The notes beneath the pieces were generated by a model. The model was given only the letters and a program-made list of their open reading frames with translations. It was not told the origin of the DNA and made no database searches. Shown one piece after another: positions 23,224-36,198 of a stretch of 64,000 nt of DNA; positions within the stretch are counted from its first letter, which is position 1; the number at the start of each line of letters is the position of its first letter. The stretch is from Guadua angustifolia. Its lineage: Eukaryota; Streptophyta; Magnoliopsida; Poales; Poaceae. The stretch is taken from the NCBI GenBank assembly GCA_036346375.1, contig CM070520.1:16503791-16567790 (forward strand). The letters run 5' to 3'. The position numbers and the translations under genes were made by a program.

Positions 23224-26200
23224 CTAATTCCAGTAACTATTTTCATCCTCAAATATCATAAAGCTGCTATTCCATGAATTATGCTCAGGATATGTGCTAT
23301 GATAATCGGAGGTTGGATGGCAGCCACTGTTGGAGGCCTTGAATACCTTTTCAGGATCCACCTCGGCAAATGTCACGCACTTGTTCTTTGGTTTAGGTTC
23401 ACCTGAATCTTTCACTGACTCCAGTTCTTTTGAATCTTCCAGAGCCTTCTTCAGTTTTTTTGAATCTCTCTGTGCCTTCTTCTGTTCTTTTGAATCCTTC
23501 AATGCTTTCTTCTGTTCCTTTGAATCCTTCAATGCTTTCTTCTGTTCCTTTGAATCCTTTGATGGCTTTGAGTCTTTTGAATCTTTTGGTGACTTAGGCT
23601 GTTTTGCATCTTTTGATGGCTTTGGTTCTTTCGACTCCTTTGATAATTTCAAGCCTTTCGACGATTTCCCAGACTGTTTAGATGACTTGACAGCCTGCAA
23701 TACATAATACAAGGCATCAGAACAATACTATCCAGCTTGCCATTTTGAAAGAGCAATTTTCTGTAATTTAACACGTTCGGCAGCAATAAGTTCACTGTTC
23801 AAACGAACCAATCAAATTTGAGGTCAAAAGCATTGCTTAACTAGTAAGGCTGAACTAGTATTATAGACAATATAACCATCACGGTTTATCCTTACAACAA
23901 AGTAAGGACAATAAAGTATAAAAAGTGCCGTCATCATATATTAGCACGCATAGCAGTGTGAAATTCAAAGTACAGCAATTTACACAATTGCTTAGTGCAA
24001 TATGCGGATATATGTAACTACATTTAGGTTCATGTACCTTGTTTGTCAGTTTCTTCAGGGCTTCAAGCCCATTTTCTTCAATAAACTTATCAAGTGCCGT
24101 GAGGAAGTCATCTGATTTGCCCAAAAGGCCCTTTTTCTGAGGGACATACCAAATGTTGACCATCTGGTTCCTTACAAACAGAGGTCTCACATAATTTTGG
24201 TACACATAGGCTGCACCATTGAAGTATGGCAAGACAAGCCAGCAAATAAAGATCAATTTCATAGAGGACCAGAAAGGAAGCCTGTAAAAATCAAAGATGG
24301 GAAGATCATGAATTTTACCAAGTCAGTGTACCATGATGACCAATAGTAAATTTGTGCAAGCCAAGACAAAAAAGTTATGAGATTAGAGTAAGAATGAGTT
24401 AGTAGGTTCAGCTAAAATAACAGATCGACACTATCTTCCTTAATATTATGTTGAATAATCACCATCTAACGAAATGTGCAATAACATCATAGCTGTGTTG
24501 TTCCAAACCCTGGAACTTAGACCAGAGGTATTAAACCTTTTATCACGCAGCACGGACGTTGATAGAACCATATAACTGTATAACACTGGCAAAGTGGTTG
24601 TTTTAGAGGAAGCACTTCCAAAGTAAAATTACATCGCTAGCCAGTTCTATGTAACATAGTATAGAATTATAATACCTGCAGTGACAAATTGTATTTTTGG
24701 AATCAATTAATCATCAATGTGTGAAGCCCTGATCAATGGCACATGCAATCTATCTGCCCTGAAGTGAAACACTCTGCACTTCTATCGTGCAAACTAAACA
24801 AAGAACCAAAATCTTCTTAAGGATTGGCAGAATAATGTGGATATGGATATTTTGTACTGTGAATGACCTAACGCTGATATGTACATCCCACTAGTTCAAA
24901 AGTTCAGGGATCTATTGCCAAGTAATGCATTAAAGAACCCTAACATTTCCTACTTATGAGGTCTGACAATAAAAAGAATATCAAAATTACAGAAGTACTT
25001 ACCACTGAATAATTGATGCGAATGTAAGCTCGAACAGTGTTATTAACGAGTATAACACCCAATATGTGAGCCATTGTTGATCATCCACAGGGGATTTGGT
25101 TTCTATTGCCTTAACTGAAGCATACCTGTAAATGTAATAGCACCGAATTACATTGTGTTCACCATTAACAAATAACTTCAACAACAAAGTAAAAATGGCA
25201 AGCAACTTACAAAGGATAAGCTAGTGCAACCAAAGGCCTGCAAGATAGAGGTAAAAAAGAATTAACCTGAAGGAAAATTAAAACATACACACTATATTCA
25301 ACAATAATAGCGTATAAGCAAGCTAAGAACTTAAAAAGGAAGCAATTCTACATTCCGAAACAAGCAAACGGTATCGACCAGTAATATCTGTAGTCCTGTA
25401 CCAAAGTAACAGGAAAAAGATACCTCTGATGGGGAAGAAATGAAAAACTTGTTAGGAACTTATTAACATCCTAGATCTTATGCAGGCATTCCAATAAAAT
25501 CGAAAAAATGTCTTTTCAATTGCTTTTGAACAGCAAGCACATCACAATAGCATAAAGAAATGTCAATATTTTCTTGTCCAACTTAGCAAAGTAAAACATG
25601 ATATCAATACTGAATGTGATATTAACTCCATGAATTAGTGAAAGGCAGTGTAGTGTGCCTTGCTACATCATACATTGATCCACACTAAGAATTAAGAAAG
25701 TCTGGTGCCCTAAAGGGCACTTGTTTTTCATAATGCACCCTGGTCACTCGGCCACGCAATCCACGATCTACTAAATTATAAAAATGCACCGGATTGTGCA
25801 GAGCCATTCTTCCACATGTGACCTAACTTGCTGCATGCAAAGGAATGTGCAACAACTAATAGAAAGATTTAGATTAGACAAAGCAAAACGAAAAACTAAT
25901 CTTGAAAGTGGACGGGCCAACAACCTAAAATCACACGCACTAGCAAAACTATAAATCCAAAAGCAATCACTTTTGTAAAGGACTGAAAAGAGGTCAGGCT
26001 GTAGAAAGATACACGCATTGCCACGAATAAGAGACAAAACTCTACAGGTGATCTATATTCAGATTTCTGACTAGGCGATCTACATTAAGGACAGCACGTG
26101 CATCACAGGCAGTCTAACTTTTGATTTTGGCGAGCATTAGCATGCAGAGAAGTTGTGGATCAGATTAAAAGAAATGTTCTTCTTGCAAGAAGGAGATTAA

Positions 26201-26878
26201 GTGAAACTAAGCCCAAAATAAAAGGGTCGGTTTTTTCCTTTTTCTTCTTATTCCCCAAAGAAATGAAACTCCGAAGTCTTAACAGACTCAAGAACAAGAC
26301 AAACAAAAAAAAATCACAAAAGCAAGGATTTTGTGACAAATGGATGCCAAATAATACACCATTGTTCCGACACACAAGAGGCCAATCCTTTTGAGACAAT
26401 GGGCTCCATATAACCAAAGTACGCTATGCGACACAAATCCGATTCTTTCAGGAACACTAGACTTTTCCCTCGAAAGAAAAGAAACACAAGACTTCACAGG
26501 TTAAAATTATAGGGTTCCTTTCTTGTCAAAAGAAACTGCTCGTTGCTTTGGATCTTTTTTTTTTCTAACCCTGATATCATCCGAAAACTAAAGCATTGTA
26601 CTACTCGCTAACCAGCGAGGCTCGATTTCAAGTCTCAACTAACGCAAGCCACCTCACACATCTTACGAACGACAAGAACAACTTCAGCTAAATCCAAGAA
26701 CCCGACGGATACTAAAAACACGATACGATTACCAACAAGGCAGCAGGCATTGCTACCGGCACCATTTCTGCAGCAAAGAAAGAACATCGAAGAGGTCCTC
26801 TTCGAGGGGGAAAAGCACTGACCCTGCAAGAACATCGAAGTTTTTGGCCAGAACCTTGAGCAAAGATCCGGAGCCCAT
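23224..26878 (-). CDS. HVA22-like (TB2/DP1/REEP family) membrane-shaping protein
   Basis: HVA22 proteins are plant relatives of yeast Yop1 and animal REEPs. They bend ER membrane through hairpin segments; some are induced by abscisic acid. Five exons join in phase with GT-AG sites: 26878-26823, 25237-25211, 25125-25003, 24281-24038 and 23694-23224, giving 306 residues. The start MGSGSLLKVLAKNFDVLAG is followed by PLVALAYPL and the family signature SPVDDQQWLTYWVLYS, then two hydrophobic stretches (LITLFELTFASII; MKLIFICWLVLPYFNGAAY). After LDKFIEENGLEALKKLTNK the long last exon (residues 151-306) is hydrophilic, very rich in K, S, E and D, with a decapeptide repeat, and ends in an ordinary-looking CVTFAEVDPEKVF segment. 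No frame breaks. The tail is much longer than in the shortest HVA22 proteins and resembles the longer HVA22 subclass. Confidence 0.93.
23437..23570 (-). repeat. 30-bp in-frame repeat in the HVA22-like tail
   Basis: A 30-bp unit encodes DSKEQKKALK, with about four copies (residues 197-240), the outer ones diverged (DSKKLKKALE). The copies stay in frame, so the length could vary by whole decapeptides between alleles. Confidence 0.85.
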
Positions 26879-27587
26879 GCCTCTCCTCCGCCTCCGAATC
26901 GCCTCTCGGGGACCTGGAACCGTGCCCGCAGGGGATAGAGATGGAGGTAGAATCCCAACGGCTGGCTCTTGGGGTTCTTGAAACCTGCCCCTTTTGCTCC
27001 CTTTCCCTGCTTTTGGGGTCTCGAGGGGTGCAAAAACTGGAGAGGAGAGCGTGGCGGTGGTGCAGAGCAGACGATAGACCACCGGCTTGGAATATGACGA
27101 AACGGAACAGGGCACAGGCACGCGTGCAGAGGAAGGATTTATGCAGTTAACCCCTGGAAGGTAACTGTATTGTTAACTTACTGTGTAATTGAAAAATGGA
27201 TTAAATTCCATTCGTCTAAATTTATGTGGTATTTTTTAAAATAATCTTGGCTATAAATATAAGGCGTATTTTATGATCTAATGTAAAGATTAGTGTGATG
27301 TTTTCTTTATACCTCTAATAAATATCTAGTTTTATTTGATATTCTCTAGACACATACATTGAATATAGTGCTTAGAGATAATAATTAAGGATAGTTTAGT
27401 CATTTTTAATATCTTCTTACCTATGTGCCAAGAGAATATACGCTTTATAAATTCGGAGAGCAAAAGTTACCAAGGCATGACACATTGCATTGTGACTTGA
27501 TACACTATGAAATATGTCCTAAACTTATGTTAGGAGTTTTTTGTGCTCGTTTTATAACTAGCTTTCTTGTTTTTGACTGGTTGAAAA

Positions 27588-27780
27588 TAGGGTCGGCAAC
27601 AAAGCTCAGTAGGGCTCGAATCAAAATTGTTTTGATTACAATAGTTAATAGGTTTCGAATTAAAATGAGCCTATTTCAAGCGAAAAGAGTTAATGGGGCT
27701 CAGCTTGATAGTAGCTCGTTAGGTTAAATTTAAAATAATCATAATTTTATATTGAATTATGTAAATTTTGAAAAAAAACT
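27588..27780. mobile_element. Truncated CTCG-rich hAT-like MITE
   Basis: Begins TAGGGTCGGCAACAAAGCTC, and the next 90 bp align with the left part of the element at 5879 (same order of CTCG, CAAAATTGTT and AATGAG words). The right end is not recognisable. Confidence 0.5.
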
Positions 27781-27801
27781 CGATAATACACCACTAAATT
27801 T

Positions 27802-28032
27802 GGGTATGTTTGGTAGGGCTTCAGCTCCACCATATCCGTGGATCTGATAGAGCTGGGTATTTCTAGCTTTACTAGATCCGTAGAGCTGGAGCTGTGAGTA
27901 CATTAAGAGTGTTTAGATGGATTATCTTGTTTACATTTTAGACCAAAAATATAAACTTAATTTACTTTATTTTAACCTACAAATTTCAAATCTCAAGTAA
28001 AACTTAGATATGAAACTCTACCAAACGGCGCC
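27802..28032. mobile_element. Tourist/Harbinger-like MITE, same family as 49088-49318
   Basis: Ends GGGTATGTTTGGTAG and CTACCAAACGGCGCC are inverted. The interior shares, in opposite orientation, the block around TAAGAGTGTTTAGATGGAT with the 49-kb element. A target TTA lies on the right flank; the left flank is changed. Confidence 0.7.
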
Positions 28033-28497
28033 TTAACCGTTGGTCTAGTTGAAAATGATGCCAGGGAGAACTCACATGTAATACCATGGTGGCAGAGGGG
28101 TAGAAGTGAGAAAGGGAAGTACAGGAGAGGCAGGTGAGGTGATGATTGCACGGCTTCGGTTTCCTTTGTCGTTGGCAGACTTTCTGAGCTGCTGATGCAG
28201 AGAGCACAACTCAGCAGGTGGATAATCCACCTGTTTATTCGGATACCGATAGCTAATCTTGTTTATTGTGCACGGTTATATCGTATCTCTCCTGGTCTTA
28301 TCTTAGCTGGACATTTTTTTTTGCACATGTTTCCATTGGGTTGGATTGTGGTGTGTGCGTGTAATTATGGGCATAATCACCGTGCTAAGGCTATTCACAA
28401 TACATTGTATCTTATCATAATATCTAAAACTGTCATGTGATATGATATTATAGGAGATACAACTATCCCAATGTATGATATCATGGATTGTTTCTTA

Positions 28498-28732
28498 GGC
28501 CCCGTTTGGTACGGTTCCAGATTCTAGTAGAAACGGAAACGGTTTCGGATTCTTGGTAGAAACGTTTCAGGTGGAATCAGAATCCGGAGGAACGGGTTGC
28601 TAGCCGATTCGACCACGGTATGTAAAAATCAGAAACGATTCGCTTTGAAACGTTCCGAGTCCTATTCCGTTTGGTTGGATTTATTTCAGATTCTAGGAGA
28701 AACAGTCCGGTTCCAAGATGCCAAACGGGGCC
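28498..28732. mobile_element. Harbinger-like MITE (235 bp)
   Basis: Perfect inverted ends GGCCCCGTTTGG and CCAAACGGGGCC, flanked by TTA on both sides (28495-28497, 28733-28735), as expected for PIF/Harbinger-derived elements. The interior contains repeated AAACG/CGTTTC words and no coding sequence. Confidence 0.85.
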
Positions 28733-28735
28733 TTA

Positions 28736-30090
28736 GTCTCCACAAGATAATTAAATGCTAGATGTGTATGAGAGTATGAATTGTGGGCCACTTAGATGAT
28801 TCAAGTTTCAATGTTTATGATTTCGTGCCCAAATGGTATCTTCCTCAAGATACAGCTTTCTTCTCTCCCATCTTAACTCTCTTGCCACATCATTAAAAAT
28901 ACTTATGTGGTATGCATTAAATAGGTATGTTAACATGCACTGAAATAGCCTAAATAGTGCAAGTTCTTTTTATATGCGAGTCGTCGTGGGTTACTATTGC
29001 TCCACACCAGTCCTGTTCATGGCAGCCTGACCCCGGAGGCCTGACCCAAGCTCGGCTCATTTTTTCAGCCCGAGCCCAAAAAAGCCCGAAGACAGCAATA
29101 AGATAATAAACAATAGCAATTCTATCCACAAATGAATTAAATAGTACTATTTAATCCAGAAATAAATTAAATAATATCATTTTATTCCGAAAATAGAAAA
29201 CTATGGTTTTTTGGGCCTTGGGCTCGAGCCTACCAGTTCAAGATTGGGACTCGAACAAGTCTACTATGCACAGATGATCTCCAACACAACACTTTTTTTA
29301 ATATTGCTTTGTATCATAGTGTACTAGCAAAACTAAAATAAAATATATATTATGAAAATATTTTGCAAGACAAATCCAATAGTATTATTTTTACATACTA
29401 ACGTATATATATTATATAAATTTGGTGAAAATTTTTAGAGGATCTACACTACACACATGAATCTTAAAAAGAGTGAAAATTTGGATCGAAAAGCATGTAT
29501 TGAAAAGCCTATCTCTTTCACTTTCACTTTTAGTGGCTTAGCTTTGGGTTGTTGCTAACGTGCTTCCAACTGTCTGCCCTTCTAGCAAAGGAAGAATCGC
29601 AAATTCGTTGGTCCATTCACCAATGAAATAGATAGTTGATGACAATTGAACTTAACACTTATTATGCTTGTAGACGAGCTATTTGGGTATTTGCCACTTC
29701 AAACATGTGGTTTCGTAAATTTTCACTAGATCCACATTTTATTGACTTAGATGGTCTCATATGTCATTGACTCAAGTGGCATCATATTCAAAGAGTCAAT
29801 CTTTTAAGTGGCAAATTTTCAATTATTTCCTTACTTGTAGACTGCGGTGTACCCCACCTGTAGCGGTGATTGATAGAACTTTATCATTTTCTTTATAAGT
29901 GTATCTTATTTCAATTGTAATAGTAATAAATGTTATAAAGTTGTGCATAAAACCAGCCTAAAGAACCAAAATGAAAACCATGTTTTGAATGGTACAACTG
30001 ACTTTTGGAAAAGAAAACCACTTGGAGCTGATCTGGTCCGGTGTCTGCATTCATCCCATCTCCGAGCTTTTCTTCAATCCGCGAATTCCC
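28736..30090. other. Intergenic stretch upstream of the bHLH gene
   Basis: No gene seen. An inverted GGGCC/GCCCGAG-rich patch at about 29020-29250 may be a MITE relic. The rest is AT-rich. The GC content rises sharply at about 30040, where the leader of the bHLH gene probably begins. Confidence 0.4.
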
Positions 30091-30316
30091 GTGGGCCGAC
30101 GGCGATGGGCATCGCCATGTGTCACCGCGCTAGCGTCTGGATCACAGAAGTGTGCGGGTGGGTGGCCGCCACACGCTCGCTTCCCTCGTCCCTACCTCCT
30201 TCCCATAGGTCGGTCTCCCTCCCACCATCTCCCAATCGCCTCCACCCCACCCCCCAGTCCCCACACCCGTGCCGCCTGACGACCCCAGCGGATCAAGATC
30301 CACCGAAACTGAGGTA
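30090..30316 (+). other. Probable 5' UTR exon of the bHLH gene
   Basis: A GC/CT-rich block ends at AACTGAG followed by GTATCC, and an acceptor GATGCAG lies 24 bp upstream of the ATG at 31314. This layout (non-coding first exon, long first intron) is common in grass transcription factor genes. The boundaries are inferred only. Confidence 0.35.
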
Positions 30317-31068
30317 TCCACGCTGCAAAGATCGTTTCTTGATGTGAATTCAGGTGGATTTGGTGAGAGGATGGCTGGGTTCTTGGTGGGTTGCGAGTGC
30401 TGTTCATGGTTCAGTTGCTATGTAGTAGGAAGAAGAAAGTTGGTTTCTTGGGGTGGCAAAGTTGGTGCCTTGGTGTGGGCTGAGGATAGATGATGGATTC
30501 AGTGGGGAAGTCTATACCTAGAATGAGCAGCCCATGGCTTATTTGCCGTGGAACACAGAGATAATTTTGTTTCTTGATATGGATTCCGGGGATAGTTTCT
30601 TGGCTTTCTGTGTGCCGTTGGAGCGGTAGAGTTGATGTGTGAAGTGTCTATATTGGATTCTTGTTGTCAGTTCAGATAGAATTAATAGAATCGAATTGGT
30701 TTCATGATGGATTATGTGAGCGTTTGAAGATTTAGTTGTTTTGAGGTAGAAAACGAAGCATAAATTTCTTGATATGGGTTCCAGGACTGCCCATGCTGTT
30801 CCTTGTGTTGTTGGAGTGGTAAAGTTGGGTTTTTTTTTTCCGTAGGTTATAGGAGTGGCTGATTGGATCATCTCTTACAAGGTAGCTATATGGAGTTCTT
30901 GATGTGGATTCAGGTGGACTTGTGGTATTGATTCGATCTTTCTCTAAATGAAAAGTCGGTTTCTTGATGTGGATTATGGGCAGATTGTATTTCTTGCCAA
31001 ACAAAAACTCCCACCAATTCAGTACGTATGATGCTTCTATAGTTCTACGTACGTACTGCATTTCTTGT

Positions 31069-31104
31069 TGGGGTGGGGGATGGGGTGGGGTGGGGGGTGG
31101 GGGT
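31069..31104 (+). other. Guanine-run tract, potential G-quadruplex
   Basis: At least six runs of four or more G separated by T, A or TG in 36 bases (GGGGTGGGGGATGGGGTGGG and onward), on the sense strand in the putative 5' leader intron of the bHLH gene. Confidence 0.7.
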
Positions 31105-31313
31105 GTAAAAGTGTAGTTCTTGATGGTAGTATGAGCTCTTGATTCTTCCATAGAATCACTTCCCTCGAAACTCTGTACTCTAAGTGGATTGAATTTGTTG
31201 CTCCTATAGTATGAGGTTTATATTAGTTGGCCTTCGTGTTATCCTTGGTTTTGAGCTTTGCTCTTTTGGTGCTTTAATACACATTTGTGTGATGCAGCAA
31301 TCAGAATCTGGGC

Positions 31314-34300
31314 ATGGTGGCTGACACGGAGAGCTCAGATTCACTGCCTGGTAGTTCAAATGCTACTGCCGAAAAGAGCGTTGATGGGTTGGTCTTTAAT
31401 TTTTTATCTTCTATCCAGTTTTCATTTACTTAGCTTCATAGTAGGAAGCCATGTCTTGTCGTTGGTATGGCCAATTAGCCTATGCACATGACCAAATTGT
31501 TGTCATGTTAGATTATCTTCCTGTTCTAATTGTGTCCAACTAGCTTAGATAATTACTCCCTGGGCAGCTCTGAAATATCCAGCTATATAGACATAGGAAT
31601 GATCATGAGCTACCATACAAATGGACCTGAATGCATTTACTAACACATTTGCAAGTCACTCCTTATCTTGGTTGATTGTCGTAGAGCAGTGGTAACCTCT
31701 ACCAGACAATCACATTGGCCTTGTTATCTTCGTTTGATCCACCAGCAGCATTGCAGCAATAACAAACGATCAAAGTGAACATAGTTCCCAACATAAGAGA
31801 CTGGATTGTGTTTTGTAAATAGACAAAGCAAAAGTTTAAGGAAATGCGACTTAGCCATAATCGATCAAACTCCTAGTTTGACTTAGTTCTCGTATTCTTT
31901 TGCTAATCATAATGCTGCATGCTTGAATACGTTTTGTTGTCAAATGTAGTTGTTTGATAGCCCAGTGAAGGGCCACAACTTACTGCAAACTTACGATCTG
32001 TGAGAGACGTTGTGTGTATTACTACCTAACAGTTGAACAGGCTCATTTGCTCCCATGGACTGCACATTATCACCTGCATTTTTTCGACACAAGCCATTTG
32101 GGCCTGCATGCGTGCCGGAGCTAGATTTATTGATAATTTTAGGTGGATGACCCTACTGGAGGTTATGTTTTTAGTTTATGTTTCCAGTTTTTTGGATCCT
32201 GTTCTCTGAACTCACAAGAAGCATTGAAAGAGAGAGTTCGTTATAAGTAGCACTTTTGTGACATACAAGACGTTTAAAGTTTCACATGTATATGGAAACA
32301 TGGACTAGAAGTCTTCTAGTACTAAAGATTACTTAGGACAATAGAGTAACCACAGGATTGTGCAGTTGAGTCCCTTCTTCTTTATCCTGTCACATGACCA
32401 CTGGGAACAAACTCACCATAGAGGTTTGCAGTCAGGTTCCTGGTGTATGAACTTTAATCGTTTTATCACATAAAAATAAGGTATGTAGTCTATATTAAGT
32501 TGCTAACAGAGTGGTATGTTTAAAAATTAAGTGTAGTTGGCAACCTCAAAGAAATAGGAGTCATTTAAGGAATTTACATGCTATTTGATACTCAGAAATA
32601 AGTTTAATTCTACTTTCATATTCAGATATCTGTCAGAATTCAGAGTTGCTTAGCCTTAGGCTCAATGAGTCGAAATTGACTATTTGTACATTTGCACCTT
32701 TAGGTTATTCAGAACTGTGCTGTTTTCCATTCTTTCCACATGTTTATTTCCTATAACAGTTTACCTCCTCCCACAGTCTACTCATTTTTATTGCTGCAAC
32801 AATTATTATTATTTTGTTTACTGAAGATTTGTTTGCTGCAGGTCTCTTGACAAAAGATCTCAGGAAAAGGCTCCAAAGAAAACTCATAAAGCAGAACGAG
32901 AGAAACTTAAGCGAGACCAGTTGAATGACCTTTTTCTCGGGCTCACCAGTATGCTAGGTTAGTAAAGTGCATCCTCAGTCATTGAATATGTCTGTAATAG
33001 ATTTAATTTGCTCCTTTGGGAAAAAAAATCAGTATTGCACTTAGATTCCATCATTCTGTTCCCTCCCCTCGAACTGATCCATCCTTTTAATTACTTAGTG
33101 GCAAGCAACATGATATAAATCCCCAATAATGCTAAGGTATAACTTAAAATTAGGCTATATTTTGGCAGTGTTCACAGGTATCTAATGCGTAGTATGTGTG
33201 CACGATTCATAATATTAATGTGACAACTGAGGGAACATATGTTCATTCCTGGATTTAATTATCTGCTATCTATCTGTGCATCAGGACGCATACTATCTGT
33301 GCATCATCTTTCTGTTTTTCTTTTAGGTTAAACTCATCTTCTATTCTAGTAATACATTCTAGGATTCAAGTCTATATGGGTCCCATTTTGTTGAAATTGT
33401 TAAATATTCTCATGTGATGGGCTGGCTTTCCTGCTTTCTTCCAAGCTCTCAGCTCACTTTTGAGTGGTCCACACTATTTATTGCTCTGAGAACAGAATTC
33501 TGAAGGGGGAAGTTCTCATCAACTTGTTCTTTAGCCCTTATAAAAAGGTTGTTATTGTTTATTATGAAATATCCGAAGCCTAATTATTCCATTATTTGCA
33601 TAATCCTTTCTATGTTCATCATATTAATGTATATGATGAATAAACCATGTCATGATGGATAACCTTTTGTATATGATCATCCATTGACATCAGTCATGCT
33701 AGCGCCATCTGCTACTTATTACTGACCTATTTTTTGAGGCGCAAAAGAACAGGGGAGACCCCTGCCAGGGAAATATATTGAAAGAACCAAACACCCACCA
33801 GCACAGAGACAAAGCCGGTGAGAAACCGGCCAACGGGAAAACAACAAACAACAAAGAAATAGAGGAAACAAGGGAGAAGAAGGGGGGAGGAAAAGCAAGG
33901 AAAATTAAACAAGTCTCAAACCCCACACTAACAGAGCCTCCCTTAAGACATCCAACCTAAAGGATTGCAAACAGATTTCAGCTAGGAACCAGTTGCTGAC
34001 CTATTGCTGGTGGTTGGTATCATGGAAGGAAAGGGGAACTTTGCTACATTTTTACTACAGTTTTAGAAATACATGTTAGATGTATTAAGCTATACTTTGA
34101 ATGTAACACCACTATGCGGATAATTCTTGCTGATGTACGGTGCAGTTGTGCATACTGATGAACAAGTAGGGAAAGCCATCTTTTAATATGAATGCTGGCG
34201 CCTTGCATCCTGTGCCATATAATATGATTGTAAAATCATCATCATGCCTTCCTGTTATGACTTGTTTGCAGAACCTTACCTTGGCTGTACAGTGCTGCAT

Positions 34301-35449
34301 GTTTATCAATGTTGATTGTATAAGAAATGTCTAAGCCATATTGTTTTTCTAATCAATGTATTTCTGCTTTTACAGATCTCGATCGGCAAAATAGTGGAAA
34401 AGCTACAGTATTGGGTGATGCTACTCGAGTATTGCGAGATTTGGTTACTCAAGTAGAATCTCTTAGAAAGGAACAATCTACTCTTCTAACTGAACGTCAA
34501 TATGTGAGTTTTGAAAATTCAAATGCTTATATATTCTTGATCAAAATTTTAAACACGTTATATATTGCATGGACTTTTGTATTTCTCAAACAATGGGGAC
34601 AAATTACAGACCAAAGGACTAAAGGGGTTTAATGCTGACCTGTCAAAAGCAAACAAGCCTTCTAGGATCATTGCTTTCGTTGTTCAGTTTAAGGATGAAC
34701 AGCTAGCGTGAGTTGTGCTTCTGAAAAAGCACACGGTATCTGTTGTGCTCGTTGTCAATACATTCATTGAAACTGTACATATGAAATTAACTGACATGTA
34801 AATTAACTGCCATTAACATTACATCTTTCCCATTGGAGATTTCTGCAATATTTTTACTGCTTTCATTATTTATCAAATCATTCATAGTTATTTTAGGTTA
34901 CTTTCTTCATTGCCTTCACTGTTAAGCCTAATTCACATTTATTAACAGGTCAGTTCAGAGAAGAATGAGCTGCAAGAGGAGAATACTACACTAAAAGCCC
35001 AAATATTAGAACTACAGAATGAGCTTCGTGTGAGGATGGGAAACAACAGCCTCAATCTAAGCAGCATTGGGATGTCACATCCAATAGGAAGCACTAGCCC
35101 TAATTTAGCAACTCACCCTATGCTACATCATACATGGAGCAATGGTTCTAATTTAAGCACCCCGCCCATGACGCACCCAACAAGCACATTTTCTCCTTTG
35201 CAGAATCAGCACCATCACTCTGCTGATTCTGGTCAGGTTTATGCACCACGACCTCAGGAGCTGCAGCTGTTTCCAGGGACATCAGCATCACAGGAGCGAG
35301 AATGTTCCCAACATAGAAGCACCCCGGCTACATCTTCGAGCCTGACATATTCTTTGTCTGGGCAGTTACGCCTCAGCCTTCCCCAAACATTTCAAGAAGA
35401 AAGCAGCAGTGGTGCATTGGGCATCAGAAAAGAAAGAAAAAATGGTTAG
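31314..35449 (+). CDS. bHLH transcription factor, PYE/bHLH47-type (clade IVb-like)
   Basis: A DNA-binding dimeric regulator; relatives of this clade act in iron-deficiency responses (family knowledge). Four coding exons join in phase: 31314-31387, 32842-32957, 34376-34503 and 34949-35449, giving 272 residues. The acidic N-terminus MVADTESSDSLPGSSNATA leads to the basic region KKTHKAEREKLKRDQLNDLF (residues 37-56, with E45 and R49 suited to E-box contact). A loop with DLDRQNSGKATVLGDA and helix 2 (TRVLRDLVTQVESL) follow. A leucine zipper-like coiled coil runs to about residue 130 (EKNELQEENTTLKAQILELQ). The Ser/Thr/Pro/His-rich tail may be an activation or interaction region. ATG 31314 was chosen because it is the first in-frame start after a strong acceptor. 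Introns are 1.45, 1.42 and 0.44 kb. No lesions seen. Assignment to the clade rests on the conserved basic region and loop and is fairly safe. Confidence 0.93.
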
Positions 35450-35637
35450 CAAATCGACAGTGCTAAAATCCAGTACTCGGTGATAGCGATTATCATGTAA
35501 ATACCAAGAAAGCCACTCCCCCCCTTACTGATTTGAACCTACTGTGGTAGGTAGTTGCTATGTATGGAAATGTGACTGTTTGTAGCGCTTGTTATAAAAA
35601 CGTCCAATTATGTTTGGCTATAATTTTGTTGCAGGCT

Positions 35638-35643
35638 AATAAA
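35638..35643 (+). terminator. Polyadenylation signal of the bHLH gene
   Basis: AATAAA about 190 bp after the stop codon at 35449, on the sense strand. Confidence 0.5.
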
Positions 35644-35649
35644 ACTTGT

Positions 35650-36198
35650 GAGCTAGAATTCACCAGGTTTTAAACTGTAAGATGGATCACCAGAGTATAA
35701 AAATATTACAGACAGAGTTCTTTAGTTGGAAGAGAAAAGGATGGAATTTGAAGGTACGATGCCTGTTTATCTTGTTGCTTTCCACTAAATATAGTCAGCC
35801 CTGTACTTGCAACTTGTATGTTCCCCAGATTTTGCTACTGATAATTTGTTTCAGTATTCCACGTTGAATAATTCTGTTCAAGTTGTCGTATCTTATGATT
35901 ATGAAAAGATTAGTTGAAAACTTGAAATGACAAGAATGCAACAACAATGGTACAGTAAAAATGTGAATTCTGAACAACAGAAACACCTTTCATAAATCTG
36001 TTACACTCAAAACAGAAATGCTAAATCCTTCTATGAAACATTAGCTTGTTCATCCTAAACAATATAATCAAAGGAATACACCTCTTGATCTCCCTGCTAC
36101 ACTCAAAAACTGAAAATAGTTACGTATCTACACTATTTCTTTCTGAAACTACCAGGTTGCTTCCTGAGCTGAAATGCAAATCACCAGCATCGACTCAA
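35650..36198. other. Intergenic stretch between convergent bHLH and PMT-like genes
   Basis: AT-rich, no coding signal. The bHLH gene runs towards the minus-strand PMT pseudogene, so both 3' ends share this stretch. Confidence 0.5.

Noticed and set aside
23330..23707. Phe/Ser-rich plus-strand frame
   Set aside because: Antisense of the Lys/Ser/Glu-rich HVA22 tail; the minus frame has splice sites and family context.
33699..33960. Overlapping open frames inside intron 2 of the bHLH gene
   Set aside because: Purine-rich insert with frames on both strands, no family match; probably a repeat fragment within the intron.
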